This document shows positions 45,208 to 53,692 of a stretch of 64,000 bases of DNA, piece by piece. This DNA is from Chryseobacterium gallinarum (GTDB taxonomy: Bacteria > Bacteroidota > Bacteroidia > Flavobacteriales > Weeksellaceae). The position numbers were made by a program, and so were the translations under genes. A model generated the notes under the pieces. The model ran no database searches. It saw only the letters and a program-made list of their open reading frames with translations, and was not told the origin of the DNA. The stretch covers positions 3,104,001 through 3,168,000 of the forward strand of contig NZ_CP009928.1 of NCBI RefSeq assembly GCF_001021975.1, in the 5' to 3' direction. Position 1 is the first letter of the stretch. Each line of letters begins with the position of its first letter.

Positions 45208-48200
45208 ATGAAGAGATTATTACTATTATGTCTATTTTTAATAGCTTTCATTACAAATGCCCAGGTAACCCTGGGGAGTGGAACAACCCAGACTGGGTAT
45301 GTTCCGATAGATGTCAACTTTGGATATAACTACACCCAGCAGATTGTAACCAAAAATGATATTAATGCCGTTGCTGCAGGTAATATTACCGGTTTAAAAT
45401 TCTACCTTCCCAATAATGCTGATATTTCCAAATCAGTTGATTGGGTAGTGTATGTAGGGCATACTACTAAAACTTCTTTTTCAAGTAATTCCGATTGGGT
45501 TCCCGTATCAGGTTTGACTCAGGTTTTTGCCGGAACGATAAGTGCGGCAGGAGGAGAAGTAACTGTAAACTTCAGCTCACCTTTTGCTTATAATAATACA
45601 GATAACCTTCTGATTGCAATTGATGAGAATACCGCAGATTATACCGGAACAGCGAACAGGTTTTATACGTATTCGGGAACTTCCAATACATCACTTTATC
45701 TGAGAAGTGATGCAACAAATCCTGATCCTGCAACTCCAACTACAGGGGCAAGAACTGCGACAAAATCTGTAATGACTTTATTAGGACTTACGCCTGCGGT
45801 GGCACCTGGCTGTCCTGTCGTATCTGCTCCGGCGGCAGCTGCAACCAATGTTTCTGTATTACCTACAATTACCTGGGGTGCCGTGAATTATGCTTCCTCC
45901 TATAAAATTAGTATAGGGACCACACCCGGTGCATCAAATATTTTAAATATGCAGGACGTAGGAGTTGCCACTTCTTATACTTTAACCACTTCGCTTAGCT
46001 TTAACACCCAGTATTATTATACCGTGTATGCTGTGAATGCTGCAGGTGCTTCCACGGCATGTGCCGAAAGATCCTTCACAACAGCAAGCACATTGAGCTG
46101 CCCGGCCGTGAGTGCACCTACCACTGCCCAGATAGGCCTTCCTGTTAAAACTACCTTTTCATGGTCTGCTTCCAGTGGGGCATTGGGCTATAGGTTGAAT
46201 ATCGGAACTGCTCCGGGATCATACAATATTCTCAACAATTTCGATGTAGGGAATGTTACTACATATACACTTACTGCTGCACAACAGCTAAGTCCTACAA
46301 CACAATATTATTATACCATAACAGCGTACAACGGAAGTGTTGTATCGACAGGTTGTACAGAAAGGAACTTTACCACTACGGTAGCAGCTCCGGCAAACGA
46401 TGACTGTTCCGGTGCTGTAAGTTTAACAGTGAACCCATCATTTGCCTGTACGGCCAGCACTCCGGGTAACACACTGGGGTCAACAGAATCTATGGCAGCC
46501 GGAACTTGTAGCGGAAATCCAAATGATGATGTGTGGTATAAGTTTGTAGCAACTTCAGCCAGTCATATCATTGCCTTATCCAATATTGTTTCTACAGGAA
46601 GCACCAGTGGGGTTACTGACATGTATTTCCAGGTACTGTCCGGAAGTTGCGGAACTTTAACAAGTGTTTTATGCTCTGATCCTGAAATGAACATTGTGAG
46701 CGGCCTTACTCCTGGCGAAACGTATTATGTAAGAGTGTACACTTATTCATCTTCGATTACTGGCAATGCAAGTTTCAATATTTGTGTAAGCACACCTCCG
46801 CCGCCGCCAGTAAACGATGATTGTGCAAATGCTGTAACCGTTACAGTAAACCCGGACACGAACTGCGGAAATGTAACGTCCGGAACCACAGTAGGAGCTA
46901 CCAGTTCGGGTGTTGCTCTTGGTACATGTTCAGGAACGGCAGATGATGATGTTTGGTATAAATTTACTGCGACAGCTGCTACCCATACCTTACAATTGAA
47001 AAATATTGTTTCTGCAGGAACATCATCTTCTACTTCATTATATTCACAGGTATTCAGCGGAGCTTGCGGGGCTTTGGTAAGCACCAAATGTATCAGCTCA
47101 AATACCAACCTTACTCTTTTAAGTGGTCTTACTCCGGGACAGACTTACTATGTGAGAGTTTATAATTATGAAGCGAACTCAGGAGCTAATTTTTATGCAA
47201 ATACATTTGATATTTGTATAGGAACGATTCCGGCAGCTCCTGCCAATGACGATTGTTCAGGTGCTGTGGATTTACAGGTTAGCCAAACTTTAACCTGTGC
47301 TTCACCAACATCAGGAACTACTTTAGGAGCAACGGATTCCGGTCTGGCAGTAAGCCCTTGTACCGGTACGGCAGACGATGATGTCTGGTATAAATTTACT
47401 GCAACAAGTGCCAATCATGTTGTTATGCTTTCAGGAGTAGTAAGTGCAGGAAGCTCTTCATCTACAAGTTTATATACTCAAGTGTTCAGTGGGGTATGCG
47501 GAACCCTGACAAGTGTTAAATGTGGTACAACAGTCAATACATCACTTACAGGACTTACTCCGGGACAAATATATTATGTGAGGGTTTATAACTCAAATAC
47601 CAATGGGACTTCATTATATGCTAATAACTTTAATATCTGTATCGGCACACCGCCACCGCCACCTGTAAACGATGACTGTGCTAATGCTACTTCTCTTACA
47701 GTAAGCAGTAATAATGTTATGAGCCCGGTAAACGGTACTACGGTAAGTGCTACTCAAAGTACTGGTGTTACTGCTCCTACATGTAGTGCAACAGGTATCA
47801 ATGATGATGTATGGTATACATTTACAGCAACAGCTTCCACTCACCTGGTACATGTTTTATATACTGATAATGCCACAACTACACAGGTGTATTCGGGAAC
47901 ATGTGGTGCTTTAACGGCTATGACTTGCTTTGACGGTAATTATGGAAACTCTAATGTGTTGTTGCAAAACCTTATTGTGGGACAAACGTATTACGTAAGA
48001 GTATTCTCATCTACCAGTACAGCAACTACAGCATCTAATTTCCAGATTGCTGTCACTACACCTTCTGCGGTGTCTAATGATACATGCGATACCGCTACGG
48101 CAATTGCTTGTAACGGAACAGTACAGGGAGTAAATGCATTAGCTACTGATGATACTCTGCCTTCTTCAGCTTGCGGTGCTTCAAGCACAACGGCAACTTA

Positions 48201-48753
48201 TAAAGGTGTTTGGTTTACGGTAACTGCTACAGAGAACGGGCCTATTACTGTAGATGCTTGTGGTACACAGTATGATGCTTACCTGAGAGTGTATACCGGT
48301 GCTTGCGGTTCGCTTACCTGCTTCAGTGATACTTCCGGAGTAGGATATGCTGATTCAGGTTGTTCAGTTACTCTTAATAATGCTCCGACCTTAACATTTA
48401 CAGGTGTTGCAGGAACTACATATTATATATTGCTTACAGGTTACACTTCTGCCAGAATTGGTAATTATAGTGTCTCTGTTACACAAGGATGTGCCGGTCT
48501 TGCCACGGCTGAGGTTGAAAAGAAAAAGAATGAAATTAAAGCGTATCCTAATCCGTTTACAGATGTTCTTTCTATTTCAGACGCAGCTAAGGTAAAATCA
48601 GTTTCTATTGTTGATGCTTCCGGAAGAGTGGCAAAAATAATAGAAAACCCTTCTTCCGCACTTCATTTGGAAGATCTGAGACAAGGAATGTACCTGGTAG
48701 TATTGAATATGAAAGATGGATCTAAACAAACCATAAAAGCTATAAAAAAATAA
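45208..48753 (+). CDS. large T9SS-secreted surface protein with Fn3 domains and five ~140-residue repeats
   Basis: A 1181-residue protein with a signal peptide (1-19, ending TNA). Residues 20-195 form a beta domain. Two fibronectin III-like domains (about 200-395) each contain YKISIGT/YRLNIGT-type strands. Five tandem repeats start at about residues 396, 535, 679, 820 and 956, each opening with NDDC or NDTC, containing DDVWYKFTA, SGxCGxL and PGQTYYVRVY, with a conserved cysteine pattern that suggests disulfides. The last 75 residues are a type A T9SS sorting domain (YPNPFTD, VSIVDASGRV, LRQGMYLVVL). It is probably an adhesin or carbohydrate-binding surface protein; no catalytic motif is seen. 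Confidence 0.88.
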   Translation: MKRLLLLCLFLIAFITNAQVTLGSGTTQTGYVPIDVNFGYNYTQQIVTKNDINAVAAGNITGLKFYLPNNADISKSVDWVVYVGHTTKTSFSSNSDWVPVSGLTQVFAGTISAAGGEVTVNFSSPFAYNNTDNLLIAIDENTADYTGTANRFYTYSGTSNTSLYLRSDATNPDPATPTTGARTATKSVMTLLGLTPAVAPGCPVVSAPAAAATNVSVLPTITWGAVNYASSYKISIGTTPGASNILNMQDVGVATSYTLTTSLSFNTQYYYTVYAVNAAGASTACAERSFTTASTLSCPAVSAPTTAQIGLPVKTTFSWSASSGALGYRLNIGTAPGSYNILNNFDVGNVTTYTLTAAQQLSPTTQYYYTITAYNGSVVSTGCTERNFTTTVAAPANDDCSGAVSLTVNPSFACTASTPGNTLGSTESMAAGTCSGNPNDDVWYKFVATSASHIIALSNIVSTGSTSGVTDMYFQVLSGSCGTLTSVLCSDPEMNIVSGLTPGETYYVRVYTYSSSITGNASFNICVSTPPPPPVNDDCANAVTVTVNPDTNCGNVTSGTTVGATSSGVALGTCSGTADDDVWYKFTATAATHTLQLKNIVSAGTSSSTSLYSQVFSGACGALVSTKCISSNTNLTLLSGLTPGQTYYVRVYNYEANSGANFYANTFDICIGTIPAAPANDDCSGAVDLQVSQTLTCASPTSGTTLGATDSGLAVSPCTGTADDDVWYKFTATSANHVVMLSGVVSAGSSSSTSLYTQVFSGVCGTLTSVKCGTTVNTSLTGLTPGQIYYVRVYNSNTNGTSLYANNFNICIGTPPPPPVNDDCANATSLTVSSNNVMSPVNGTTVSATQSTGVTAPTCSATGINDDVWYTFTATASTHLVHVLYTDNATTTQVYSGTCGALTAMTCFDGNYGNSNVLLQNLIVGQTYYVRVFSSTSTATTASNFQIAVTTPSAVSNDTCDTATAIACNGTVQGVNALATDDTLPSSACGASSTTATYKGVWFTVTATENGPITVDACGTQYDAYLRVYTGACGSLTCFSDTSGVGYADSGCSVTLNNAPTLTFTGVAGTTYYILLTGYTSARIGNYSVSVTQGCAGLATAEVEKKKNEIKAYPNPFTDVLSISDAAKVKSVSIVDASGRVAKIIENPSSALHLEDLRQGMYLVVLNMKDGSKQTIKAIKK

Positions 48754-48791
48754 TGTGTTTAATTTCTGATTAACAGCGAAAGCTGAAACTG

Positions 48792-48820
48792 ATGGCCGGA
48801 ATTCATTCCGGCCATTTTTT
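48792..48820 (+). terminator. terminator of the repeat adhesin gene
   Basis: Nine- to eleven-base GC-rich stem centred at 48803, followed by T6. Confidence 0.88.
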
Positions 48821-48940
48821 AGACAATAAAGACATGGATTAAATTGATATAATAATCTTTATTGTGTTTTAATATGAAATTATTAATGTTTTTAATTGAT
48901 TTTTAGTAACTTGCTTTTACCAATTCAAATATTATATTAT

Positions 48941-50521
48941 ATGAAAAATTTTTTACTTGCTGGTTTCTTAACCATCTGGGCCTGGACTTTTGGCCAAACG
49001 TATTGCATCCCTGAATTTTCAGATGGATGTGATGAGGGAGATCAAATTGACAATTTCGAAATCCCTTTAATAGGATTTAGTCATCTCGGAACGGGGTGCT
49101 CCTCTGGCGCTTATGGAGATTTTACCTCTCAAACAATTAACCTTAATGCCGGAGTAGCTTATCCTTTCACTATTACTCATGGATATGAAAATGAATATGT
49201 AAGGATCTGGATTGATTTTAATAACGATGGTACCTTTGATGAAACCACCGAATTGGTAGCATCTTCCATAAGCGTTGAAGATACCAATGGCTCAATTACG
49301 AACAGCACAATTGTCATTCCGCTTACAGTAACTCCCGGAACATACCGGATGAGGGTAGCAGACAAATATGATGAAAATCCTGTCCCGTGTAATATAGATG
49401 GCTATGGGGAAGCACACGATTATACCGTGGTTATAGGAGCAGCTCCAAGCTGTCTTGCACCATCGGCTTTAACTTTGAATTCCCTTGCATCAAATGCTGC
49501 TGAAATTTCATGGACAGCTCCTGCAAGTACAGTAGGGGTGGGATATGAATATTATCTGTCTACATCAGCTACTCCTCCTTTGCCAGCCGCTGTAGCTACC
49601 GGAAGTGTAAATGCCCAGGCTACTTCAGCTCAGTTACCCAGTCTTTCGCCAACAACTCTTTATTATGTATGGGTTCGGTCCGTGTGCAGTGCTTCAGATA
49701 AAAGCATGTGGTCTTTAGGCTTTACATTTTATACTCCTTGTACGGCCACAACCCCAACTTATACCAATGATTTCTCAACATATCCGGTTGATTGCTGGAC
49801 TCAGGCTTCTGACGGAACCCCGGCTACCGGACCTACAGGAGTTGATGAATATTGGTATGAAAAAGATTTTCTGAACTCAGGAGCCGGCAATAGCTCTGTA
49901 AGAATGAACGTATATTCTGAAAACAGGATAGGGTGGCTGAAAACCATCCCTTTCAACTTGTCAGCCGGAGGATACAAAGTATCGTTCGATTATGGTGTTA
50001 CTGATTATAACAATGCAAATCCTTCCGGAATGGGATCTGATGACACGGTACAGTTTTTAGTGTCTGTCAATGGTGGAGTCAGCTGGACTGTTCTCCAAAC
50101 ATGGAATGCTGCTAATGCTCCGTCTAATACTTCTACAAACTATTCTTATGATCTTTCATCCTATACAGGAAATAATACTGTATTTGCCTTTTACGGTTCG
50201 TCCGGAACTGTTGATGACGATGAAGATTATGAATTTTTTGTAGATAATTTTACCGTAGAATCTTCATTGGCTGTTTCTGAAATCAACAAAGAGAAATATG
50301 ATATTAAGATACATCCTAATCCATTCACGGAAATACTGAATATTACAAAAGTTGACCAGATCAGATCAATTTCGGTTTCGGATCTTTCCGGAAAACGGGT
50401 AAAAAGTTTTGAACAGCCTGTTCCGGTTCTTTATTTAGGAGATTTGAGCGCCGGAATTTACCTGATTACACTCCATATGAAAGATGGTTCCAAGCAGGTA
50501 ATTAAAACCATTAAAAAATAA
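48941..50521 (+). CDS. T9SS-secreted protein with GEVED and Fn3 domains
   Basis: A 526-residue protein. I chose the ATG at 48941, which begins a good signal peptide (MKNFLLAGFLTIWAWTFGQ); an in-frame ATG 45 bases earlier adds an unlikely extension. A GEVED-type domain covers about 20-165 (VRIWIDFNNDGTFDETTELV and GTYRMRVAD). A fibronectin III domain covers about 170-265. A jelly-roll-like region follows (FSTYPVDCWTQ to FVDNFTVESS), and the protein ends with a type A T9SS sorting domain (HPNPFTE, ISVSDLSGKRV, DLSAGIYLITL). That domain is clearly related to the one in the preceding cargo gene. Function is unknown. Confidence 0.87.
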   Translation: MKNFLLAGFLTIWAWTFGQTYCIPEFSDGCDEGDQIDNFEIPLIGFSHLGTGCSSGAYGDFTSQTINLNAGVAYPFTITHGYENEYVRIWIDFNNDGTFDETTELVASSISVEDTNGSITNSTIVIPLTVTPGTYRMRVADKYDENPVPCNIDGYGEAHDYTVVIGAAPSCLAPSALTLNSLASNAAEISWTAPASTVGVGYEYYLSTSATPPLPAAVATGSVNAQATSAQLPSLSPTTLYYVWVRSVCSASDKSMWSLGFTFYTPCTATTPTYTNDFSTYPVDCWTQASDGTPATGPTGVDEYWYEKDFLNSGAGNSSVRMNVYSENRIGWLKTIPFNLSAGGYKVSFDYGVTDYNNANPSGMGSDDTVQFLVSVNGGVSWTVLQTWNAANAPSNTSTNYSYDLSSYTGNNTVFAFYGSSGTVDDDEDYEFFVDNFTVESSLAVSEINKEKYDIKIHPNPFTEILNITKVDQIRSISVSDLSGKRVKSFEQPVPVLYLGDLSAGIYLITLHMKDGSKQVIKTIKK

Positions 50522-50537
50522 AACTACAGACTTAATC

Positions 50538-50570
50538 CAAAAAATGGGCGGAATATTCGCCCATTTTTTT
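50538..50570 (+). terminator. terminator of the GEVED protein gene
   Basis: Eleven-base stem AAAAATGGGCG with its complement, seven-base loop, then T run. The A run on the left means it may also end the minus-strand transcript of the small membrane protein gene. Confidence 0.88.
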
Positions 50571-50578
50571 ATTACATA

Positions 50579-50737
50579 TCACTTATCCGGTACTGGCTGT
50601 ACATCTCCTGTATTCATAAGGTCAAAGACGGTTGGAAAGAACATTACTAGAATAAAATAAATGATAATCATCAGTACAATTAATACAAAAAGAATAATCA
50701 CTAAACTATTCGGTTTGTTTTTCTTTTTTGGTTCCAT
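50579..50737 (-). CDS. small single-helix membrane protein (52 residues)
   Basis: Reading the minus strand from the ATG at 50737 to the TGA at 50579 gives 52 residues. A short basic N-terminus (MEPKKKNKPN) precedes a very hydrophobic helix (about 12-34, LVIILFVLIVLMIIIYF) and a polar C-terminal tail (NTGDVQPVPDK). It is a typical type II or tail-oriented bitopic protein. It starts 42 bases after the ion channel stop codon, and a terminator follows it, so it is probably the second gene of that transcript. A role as a channel subunit is a guess. Confidence 0.65.
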   Translation of the reverse strand: MEPKKKNKPNSLVIILFVLIVLMIIIYFILVMFFPTVFDLMNTGDVQPVPDK

Positions 50738-50779
50738 GATTTTGTGGTGTTTTAGTAAATAATTAATCGATATCTGATA

Positions 50780-51607
50780 TTAAGCTAATTTCTTGCCACA
50801 CTGTTTACAGTACCTTGCGTCATCATCAATATCTTCATTGCCGCAACGGTCACATACCTTTTCCAGGTTTTGTCTTTTATTTCGCATTTCTGCCGTTACT
50901 ATTCCGGTAGGAACAGCAATGATGGAATAACCGGCCAGCATTAATACTACTGCAAAAAACTTTCCTAAAGGAGTGATAGGAGATACATCACCATATCCCA
51001 CAGTTGTTACGGTAACCACCGCCCAATAGATAGATTGTGGAATCGTTTCAAATCCGGGTCTTCCGCCTTCCACCATAAACATTAAAGAGCCGACAATCAC
51101 TGAAAAGATAATCAGGAACAGGAGAAAAATATAAATTTTCCTGGAACTGTTTTTCAATGCCCGTACGATGAGGTAACCATCGTTCATAAAATCCAGTAAG
51201 TTGAAAATCCTGAAGATTCTCAGCATTCTCAGCATCCGGAAGATCAGAAAATATTTGGTAATAGGAAAGAAAAAACTAAGATAAAAAGGCACCAGGGCAA
51301 GAAAATCTATAATTCCGAAAAAACTGAAAATATAATGTCTCTTATTCTTTATCACAGCAATTCGCATAGAGTATTCGGCAGTGAAAAAAATGGAGATGAT
51401 CCATTCAAGAATCAGGAAGGTGTAATGGAATCTTTTATCAAGCTGAGGTACACTTTCCATCATAATGATAGCGGTGCTGATAAGAATTAAAGACAGTAAA
51501 ATGATGTCGAAAAGTTTTCCGAGCCTGGTATCGGAACGGTAGATGACCCTAAAAAGGTATCTTTGCCATAGCTTATCTTCAGGAACAAGATGATGCTCTC
51601 TTTCCAT
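50780..51607 (-). CDS. voltage-gated-type potassium channel with C-terminal zinc ribbon
   Basis: A 275-residue six-helix channel subunit. S4 carries regularly spaced arginines (RMLRMLRIFRI, 124-134), and the pore has the K+ filter TVGYGD (202-207). After S6 (FFAVVLMLAGYSIIAVPTGIV) comes a short linker and a C-terminal zinc ribbon with cysteines at 252, 255, 267 and 270 (CDRC, CKQC). Such ribbons may form a cytoplasmic regulatory or assembly site. It probably forms tetramers and passes K+. The minus-strand -7 match TATGTTTG at 51652-51659 lies 44 bases before the start, with no good -33. Confidence 0.9.
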   Translation of the reverse strand: MEREHHLVPEDKLWQRYLFRVIYRSDTRLGKLFDIILLSLILISTAIIMMESVPQLDKRFHYTFLILEWIISIFFTAEYSMRIAVIKNKRHYIFSFFGIIDFLALVPFYLSFFFPITKYFLIFRMLRMLRIFRIFNLLDFMNDGYLIVRALKNSSRKIYIFLLFLIIFSVIVGSLMFMVEGGRPGFETIPQSIYWAVVTVTTVGYGDVSPITPLGKFFAVVLMLAGYSIIAVPTGIVTAEMRNKRQNLEKVCDRCGNEDIDDDARYCKQCGKKLA

Positions 51608-51668
51608 TTTTAATGTTTTTTAAAATTAACAAATTATCGTTATTTTCGTAGCAAACATACAGAATAAA

Positions 51669-52766
51669 ATGACAATAAGCGAAGTAATTTCAGAAATAGA
51701 GCAGCGTATTCCTTTACAACAGGCGGAAGATTTTGATAATGTAGGACTGTTGTGTGGGATTCCGTCCCGCAATGTAAGCGGAATCCTGGTTTGCCATGAT
51801 GCGCTGGAAAATGTGGTGGATGAAGCTATTCAGAAGAATTGTAATCTTATCGTATGTTTTCATCCTATTATTTTTTCAGGGTTAAAATCTTTAACGGGAA
51901 AAAATTATGTAGAAAGAGCCGTTTTAAAAGCTATTGAAAATAAAATTGCCATTTATGCCATTCATACGGCTTTCGATAATGACTTTTTTGGAGTCAACCG
52001 GGGAATTTGTAATGCATTGGGATTAAAAGACCAGCAGATACTGCAGCCTAAAAAAAATAACTTAAAACAATTAACGGTTTTTGTTCCAAAAGATTATTCT
52101 GAGCGGGTAAAAGAATCTCTTTTTGCTGCGGGGGCAGGAAATATAGGCTTTTACGATGAATGCAGCTTTACTTTGAATGGGAATGGTACTTTCAGGCCTA
52201 TAGAAGGGTCTAAACCATTCTCAGGAGAGCAAAATGTCCGTGAAAATGCTGATGAAGATATGATTTCTGTGATTTTTGAAGCTTATAAACAGGGAGGGAT
52301 CATAGCAGCTATGAAATCAGCTCATCCTTATGAAGAAGTGGCCTATCAGGTTTATAATCTGGATAATGAAAATCAATATTCGGGATTGGGGATGTATGGT
52401 GAGCTGGAAGAAGCGATGGAAGAAAAAGACTTCCTAAGAATGGTGAAAGAAAAGTTTAATCTTGAAGTGATTAAACATTCCTCCTTTAATGATAAAAAAA
52501 TTAAAAGAGTAGGAGTACTTGGAGGCTCCGGAGCCAGTGGAATAAAAGCTGCACTTTCTAAAAAATGTGATGCTTATCTTACCGGAGATATCAAATATCA
52601 CGATTATTTTTTAGCCGAGTCTAAAATGCTGATCTGTGATATAGGGCACTATGAATCAGAACAATTTGTAACCCAACAATTATTTGAAATTTTATCACAA
52701 AAATTTAGTACATTTGCAATTTCAAAATCTATTGAAAAAACCAACCCAGTAAATTATTTCATTTAA
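51669..52766 (+). CDS. Nif3-like dinuclear metal centre protein (YbgI/YqfO type)
   Basis: A 365-residue member of the NIF3 family, which forms hexameric rings with two metal ions per subunit. Metal ligands are in FHPIIFSG, AIHTAFDN and the C-terminal DIGHYESEQF. The central insert (about 125-230, KQLTVFVPKDYSERVKESLF) is the PII/CutA-like domain of the longer YqfO-type members. Annotation as GTP cyclohydrolase type 2 exists for the family, but the physiological role is unsettled. The next gene begins two bases after its stop codon, a pairing frequent in bacteria. Confidence 0.93.
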   Translation: MTISEVISEIEQRIPLQQAEDFDNVGLLCGIPSRNVSGILVCHDALENVVDEAIQKNCNLIVCFHPIIFSGLKSLTGKNYVERAVLKAIENKIAIYAIHTAFDNDFFGVNRGICNALGLKDQQILQPKKNNLKQLTVFVPKDYSERVKESLFAAGAGNIGFYDECSFTLNGNGTFRPIEGSKPFSGEQNVRENADEDMISVIFEAYKQGGIIAAMKSAHPYEEVAYQVYNLDNENQYSGLGMYGELEEAMEEKDFLRMVKEKFNLEVIKHSSFNDKKIKRVGVLGGSGASGIKAALSKKCDAYLTGDIKYHDYFLAESKMLICDIGHYESEQFVTQQLFEILSQKFSTFAISKSIEKTNPVNYFI

Positions 52767-52768
52767 AT

Positions 52769-53545
52769 ATGGCAAAAACCAACGATATTTCAGTTGAAGA
52801 AAAATTAAGAGCTTTATACGATTTACAGATCATTGATTCAAGATTGGATGAAATCCGAAATACTAGAGGAGAATTGCCAATTGAAGTTGAAGATCTTGAA
52901 ATTGAGATTGAAGGCCTTGAAAAAAGAGCTGAAAAATTTCATGCAGATATCAAAGATCAGGAAGATCAGATCAAAACAAAGCATGAAGTGATTAACCATG
53001 CAAAAACCTTAATTGAGAAATACAAATCTCAGCAGGATAATGTAAGAAACAATAAAGAGTTTGAAGCATTAAGCAAAGAGATTGAATTCCAGGATCTGGA
53101 AATTCAGCTTGCAGAAAAAAGAATTAAGGAATTCGGAGCTAAAATTGCTCACAAAAACGAAACCCTGGCTGAACTCAATGCAAAAATTGAGGATCTGAAA
53201 AATCACCTGAAGTTTAAAAAAGAAGAACTGGACGGTCTTATTTCTGAAACTCAAAAAGAAGAAGAATACTTACTGGAGCAGTCTAAAGAATTTGCTGCTA
53301 AAATTGATGAAAGATTGCTGGCTTCTTACAACAGAATCAGAACAAACTCTATCAACGGTCTTGCAGTAGTAGGTTTAGAGAGAGGAGCTCCTAAGGGGTC
53401 ATTCTTCACGATTCCTCCTCAAAAGCAAATGGAAATTGCCCAGAGAAAGAAAATCATTATTGATGAGCATTCAGGTAAAATCCTTGTTGATGATGAGTTG
53501 GTAATGGAAGAAAACGAAAAAATGAAATCTGTAATTAAATTCTAA
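52769..53545 (+). CDS. coiled-coil protein homologous to zinc-ribbon (CT398-like) proteins, zinc cysteines lost
   Basis: A 258-residue protein. Residues about 10-180 form a long coiled-coil hairpin. The C-terminus (about 195-245) aligns with the C4 zinc-ribbon domain of this family (GLAVVGLERGA, FFTIPPQKQMEI, KIIIDEHSGKILVDD). However, the places that normally hold two CxxC pairs read PKGS (208-211) and DEHS (232-235), so all four zinc cysteines are gone. It lies two bases after the Nif3 gene, the usual neighbour of the family, and ends with a clear terminator. Function is unknown. Confidence 0.85.
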   Translation: MAKTNDISVEEKLRALYDLQIIDSRLDEIRNTRGELPIEVEDLEIEIEGLEKRAEKFHADIKDQEDQIKTKHEVINHAKTLIEKYKSQQDNVRNNKEFEALSKEIEFQDLEIQLAEKRIKEFGAKIAHKNETLAELNAKIEDLKNHLKFKKEELDGLISETQKEEEYLLEQSKEFAAKIDERLLASYNRIRTNSINGLAVVGLERGAPKGSFFTIPPQKQMEIAQRKKIIIDEHSGKILVDDELVMEENEKMKSVIKF

Positions 53546-53565
53546 TTATTGATTTACTCATATGA

Positions 53566-53597
53566 AAAGCTGTTTCAATCTGAAGCAGCTTTTTTTG
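53566..53597 (+). terminator. terminator of the Nif3 operon
   Basis: Twelve-base stem with one G-T pair and a three-base loop, followed by T tract. Confidence 0.88.
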
Positions 53598-53654
53598 TAT
53601 TATTATTCAAATAATATCTTAGGCTTAAATATAATTAAACATAGTAACAGGAAC

Positions 53655-53684
53655 AACAAAAAAGCCGCTTCAAATGAAGCGGCT
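53655..53684 (-). terminator. terminator of the acyl-CoA ligase gene
   Basis: Perfect 10-bp stem (53663-53672 with 53675-53684) followed in the minus direction by TTTTTTG. Confidence 0.85.
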
Positions 53685-53692
53685 GTATTCTA

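Noticed and set aside
48896..48940. Upstream ATG of the GEVED protein
   Set aside because: It would bury the signal peptide behind 15 residues; the ATG at 48941 begins a clean leader.
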